Part shown: positions 44,635-46,382 of the stretch, piece by piece | Numbering within the stretch: the first letter of the stretch is position 1 | Layout of the letters: each line of letters begins with the position of its first letter | Notes under the pieces: model-generated | The model's input: only the letters and a program-made list of their open reading frames with translations | What the model was told of the DNA's origin: nothing | The model's database searches: none | Position numbers and translations under genes: made by a program | DNA from: an uncultured Lachnospiraceae bacterium | GTDB lineage: Bacteria; Bacillota; Clostridia; Lachnospirales; Lachnospiraceae | Assembly (NCBI GenBank): GCA_900544445.1 | Contig: UQVK01000021.1 | Coordinates: 1 to 46,382 of the forward strand | DNA length: 46,382 nucleotides | Direction: 5' to 3'

Positions 44635-46382
44635 ATGGAATTTACAGGAGTATATCACAGAACATCGGAACAGATGAGCTATCCCTTAAACGAGGACGAG
44701 CTGATCGTAAACCTGAAAACAGGCTATGATGTGGAGCGGGTTTTCCTGCATCACGGGGACCCTTATGAAGCGGGCATCATGGGCGGGGGAGAGAAATGGA
44801 CGGGAAAACGGGAGGAGATCGTTTTCAAGAAACGGCTCCGCAACCAGCTCTGGTGGACCACGACCCTGCGTCCGGAGTATAAGCGGTGCAAATATTATTT
44901 TGAGCTGCATACGAAGGACGAGGTCTGGTACTATTTTGAGGACGGCTTTCTGACTCCGGAACAGGTGCAGATGGAAGGGCGTATGCTCCAGTGCTTCATC
45001 GTGCCGTGGATGAACCCGGCCGATGTGAACAGGACGCCGGACTGGGTGAACGAAACGGTATGGTATCAGATTTTTCCGGACCGCTTCTGCAACGGAACGC
45101 CGGAGGAAAACACGCCGGACATCGCGCCCTGGCACGCGGGGCCGGTCACCAATCAGGAGCGTTTCGGAGGAAATCTGAAGGGAATTGAGGAGAAGCTTCC
45201 TTACCTGAAGGAGCTGGGCATTACGGGCATTTACCTGAATCCCATCATGGAGGCGGATTCCACCCACAAATATGATACGAAGGACTATACCCGCATCGAT
45301 CCCCAGTTCGGAACCAATGAAGATTTTGCACGGCTGGTGAAAAAGGCGCATGAATACGGCATCCGCATCATGGTTGACGCGGTGTTCAACCACTGCGGCC
45401 GCCGCTTCGCCCCCTGGCTGGACGTGCTGGAAAAGAAGGAAAAATCCGCTTACGCCGACTGGTTCATGATTCAGGACTGGGATAATCTGGAAAAAAGAGC
45501 GGATACCAGGGACGCCAGGTTCTATTCCTTCGCCTTTGCGGACTGGATGCCCAAGCTGAACACCAATAACGATGAGGTGATCGACTATTTCTGCGGCGTC
45601 TGCGAGGACTGGATCCGGGAATTTGACATCGACGGAATCCGTTATGACGTGGGAAATGAAGTCTCCCACCGTTTCCTGAAGAAGATGCGCGAGCGGCTGA
45701 GAGCGCTTAAGCCCGATCTGTACCTGCTTGGGGAAATCTGGCATGATGCCAGCCAGTGGCTGATGGGCGACGAATACGATTCCGTGATGAACTATCCGCT
45801 TCTGAGCGGCATCCATGACTTTTTCCTGGATAAGAGCATGGACAAGGCGGAATTTGAATACATGGTCAACCGATGCTACACCATGTACATGCAGCAGAAC
45901 AACAACGTGATGTTCAATCTGCTGGATTCCCATGATACGGAACGGCTGATGAACCGCTTCCATGATCTGGACATGTTTTACCAGCAGCTCGCGGTTCTGT
46001 TCACCATGCCGGGCAGCGCCTGCATCTACTATGGAACCGAAATCGCCATGGAGGGCGGACATGATCCGGACTGCCGCCGTCCCATGCCCTGGCATGAACT
46101 TTCCTCCCCTGAAAATCAGGAAAAAATCGCGGCAATGCGCAGCCTGATTGAGATGCGAAAGAGCGAGGAGGCCTGCCGGAGCCTGTATTTCCATTTTCCC
46201 GGCGAATATCCGCAGGAGCGCCTGGTGGAGTACATCAAACTGGATTCCGAAAACCGGAAGCTGGAGATTCTCTTAAACTGCGGAGAAGCCGCCGTTTCAG
46301 TGAAGGAAGAGGGCGAGGTGCTCTTCTCCAGAAAATATGAAAACGGGGTGCTTGGGAAGAACGGGACATTGATCCGGAGAAA
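44635..46382 (+). CDS. Neopullulanase/cyclomaltodextrinase-like alpha-glycosidase, 3' end cut
   Basis: The frame starts at ATG 44635 after GGAGG and runs without a stop to the window end (582 codons), so only a few C-terminal residues are likely missing. An N-terminal CBM34-like domain (about residues 1-125) precedes a GH13 barrel (VWYQIFPDRF, MVDAVFNHCG). Catalytic residues are Asp338 (IRYDVGNE), Glu367 (LLGEIWHD) and Asp434 (LDSHDTER). It lacks a signal peptide and should hydrolyse small dextrins or cyclodextrins in the cytoplasm. It is the eighth gene of the mal locus. Confidence 0.92.
   Translation, partial: MEFTGVYHRTSEQMSYPLNEDELIVNLKTGYDVERVFLHHGDPYEAGIMGGGEKWTGKREEIVFKKRLRNQLWWTTTLRPEYKRCKYYFELHTKDEVWYYFEDGFLTPEQVQMEGRMLQCFIVPWMNPADVNRTPDWVNETVWYQIFPDRFCNGTPEENTPDIAPWHAGPVTNQERFGGNLKGIEEKLPYLKELGITGIYLNPIMEADSTHKYDTKDYTRIDPQFGTNEDFARLVKKAHEYGIRIMVDAVFNHCGRRFAPWLDVLEKKEKSAYADWFMIQDWDNLEKRADTRDARFYSFAFADWMPKLNTNNDEVIDYFCGVCEDWIREFDIDGIRYDVGNEVSHRFLKKMRERLRALKPDLYLLGEIWHDASQWLMGDEYDSVMNYPLLSGIHDFFLDKSMDKAEFEYMVNRCYTMYMQQNNNVMFNLLDSHDTERLMNRFHDLDMFYQQLAVLFTMPGSACIYYGTEIAMEGGHDPDCRRPMPWHELSSPENQEKIAAMRSLIEMRKSEEACRSLYFHFPGEYPQERLVEYIKLDSENRKLEILLNCGEAAVSVKEEGEVLFSRKYENGVLGKNGTLIRR

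Noticed and set aside
44538..44729. 63-codon plus-strand frame starting in the hairpin after malQ
   Set aside because: It overlaps the start of the neopullulanase gene in another frame and its start lies inside a perfect hairpin; probably a product of the repeat.

Overview
This 46.4 kb window looks like chromosomal core of an anaerobic Firmicute, most likely a Lachnospiraceae (Clostridium cluster XIVa) member. The grounds are moderately GC-rich coding sequence with strong GGAGG ribosome sites, FabK-type fatty-acid synthesis, a RicT/HolB/TrmN6/RsmI cluster of the B. subtilis yaa-yab type, and a MalEFG plus glucan phosphorylase locus. Nearly all genes are on the + strand; the only clear minus-strand gene is a LacI-family regulator. 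I saw no phage, insertion sequence or CRISPR array.

Layout. 1-444: four tRNA genes (Tyr, initiator Met, Phe, Lys) and a terminator. 445-4094: a two-gene heterodimeric ABC exporter with one degenerate ATP site, behind a promoter with a near-perfect palindrome. 4095-9139: L,D-transpeptidase, HD-domain protein, Orn/Lys/Arg decarboxylase-like protein, pyruvate kinase. 9140-16593: glycerol kinase, guanylate-kinase-like protein, then holB-ricT-trmN6-rsmI, interrupted by a lipoprotein glycoside-hydrolase-like gene with its own promoter. 16590-23924: fatty-acid synthesis genes acpP-fabK / fabD-fabG-fabF-fabZ-(fabK-like)-fabH, ending in a terminator. 23940-26840: amino-acid ABC uptake system and an acetyltransferase pseudogene. 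26880-31542: nadC, two unrecognised membrane proteins, an AT-rich GNAT gene, a small Cys-motif protein and an RmlD-like reductase. 31571-46382: a LacI regulator diverging from an eight-gene maltodextrin locus (malEFG, pullulanase, debranching enzyme, glucan phosphorylase, malQ, and a neopullulanase-like gene cut by the window end).

How it works together. The fab block supplies carrier protein, malonyl transfer, condensation, reduction, dehydration and initiation. Two promoters in it carry the same 13-bp palindrome TTTGA-N3-TCAAA in the same register over the -10 box, which suggests one FabT-like (MarR-family) repressor. The mal locus imports maltodextrins and turns them into glucose-1-phosphate and glucose; no transporter ATPase gene is present, so a shared MsmX-type ATPase elsewhere is likely.

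Most unusual observations. (1) The amino-acid-binding lipoprotein at 24033-24848 appears circularly permuted: the half normally C-terminal comes first. (2) Two intergenic cassettes in the fab operon share a layout despite different sequences: a hairpin plus Shine-Dalgarno, a 15-17-codon micro-ORF made of two hairpins, then the first hairpin repeated exactly before the real gene. (3) Two identically placed FabT-like operators. (4) A FabK-like paralogue inside the fab operon with a CX2CX3CX7C motif. Everything here was read by eye; no database search was run.
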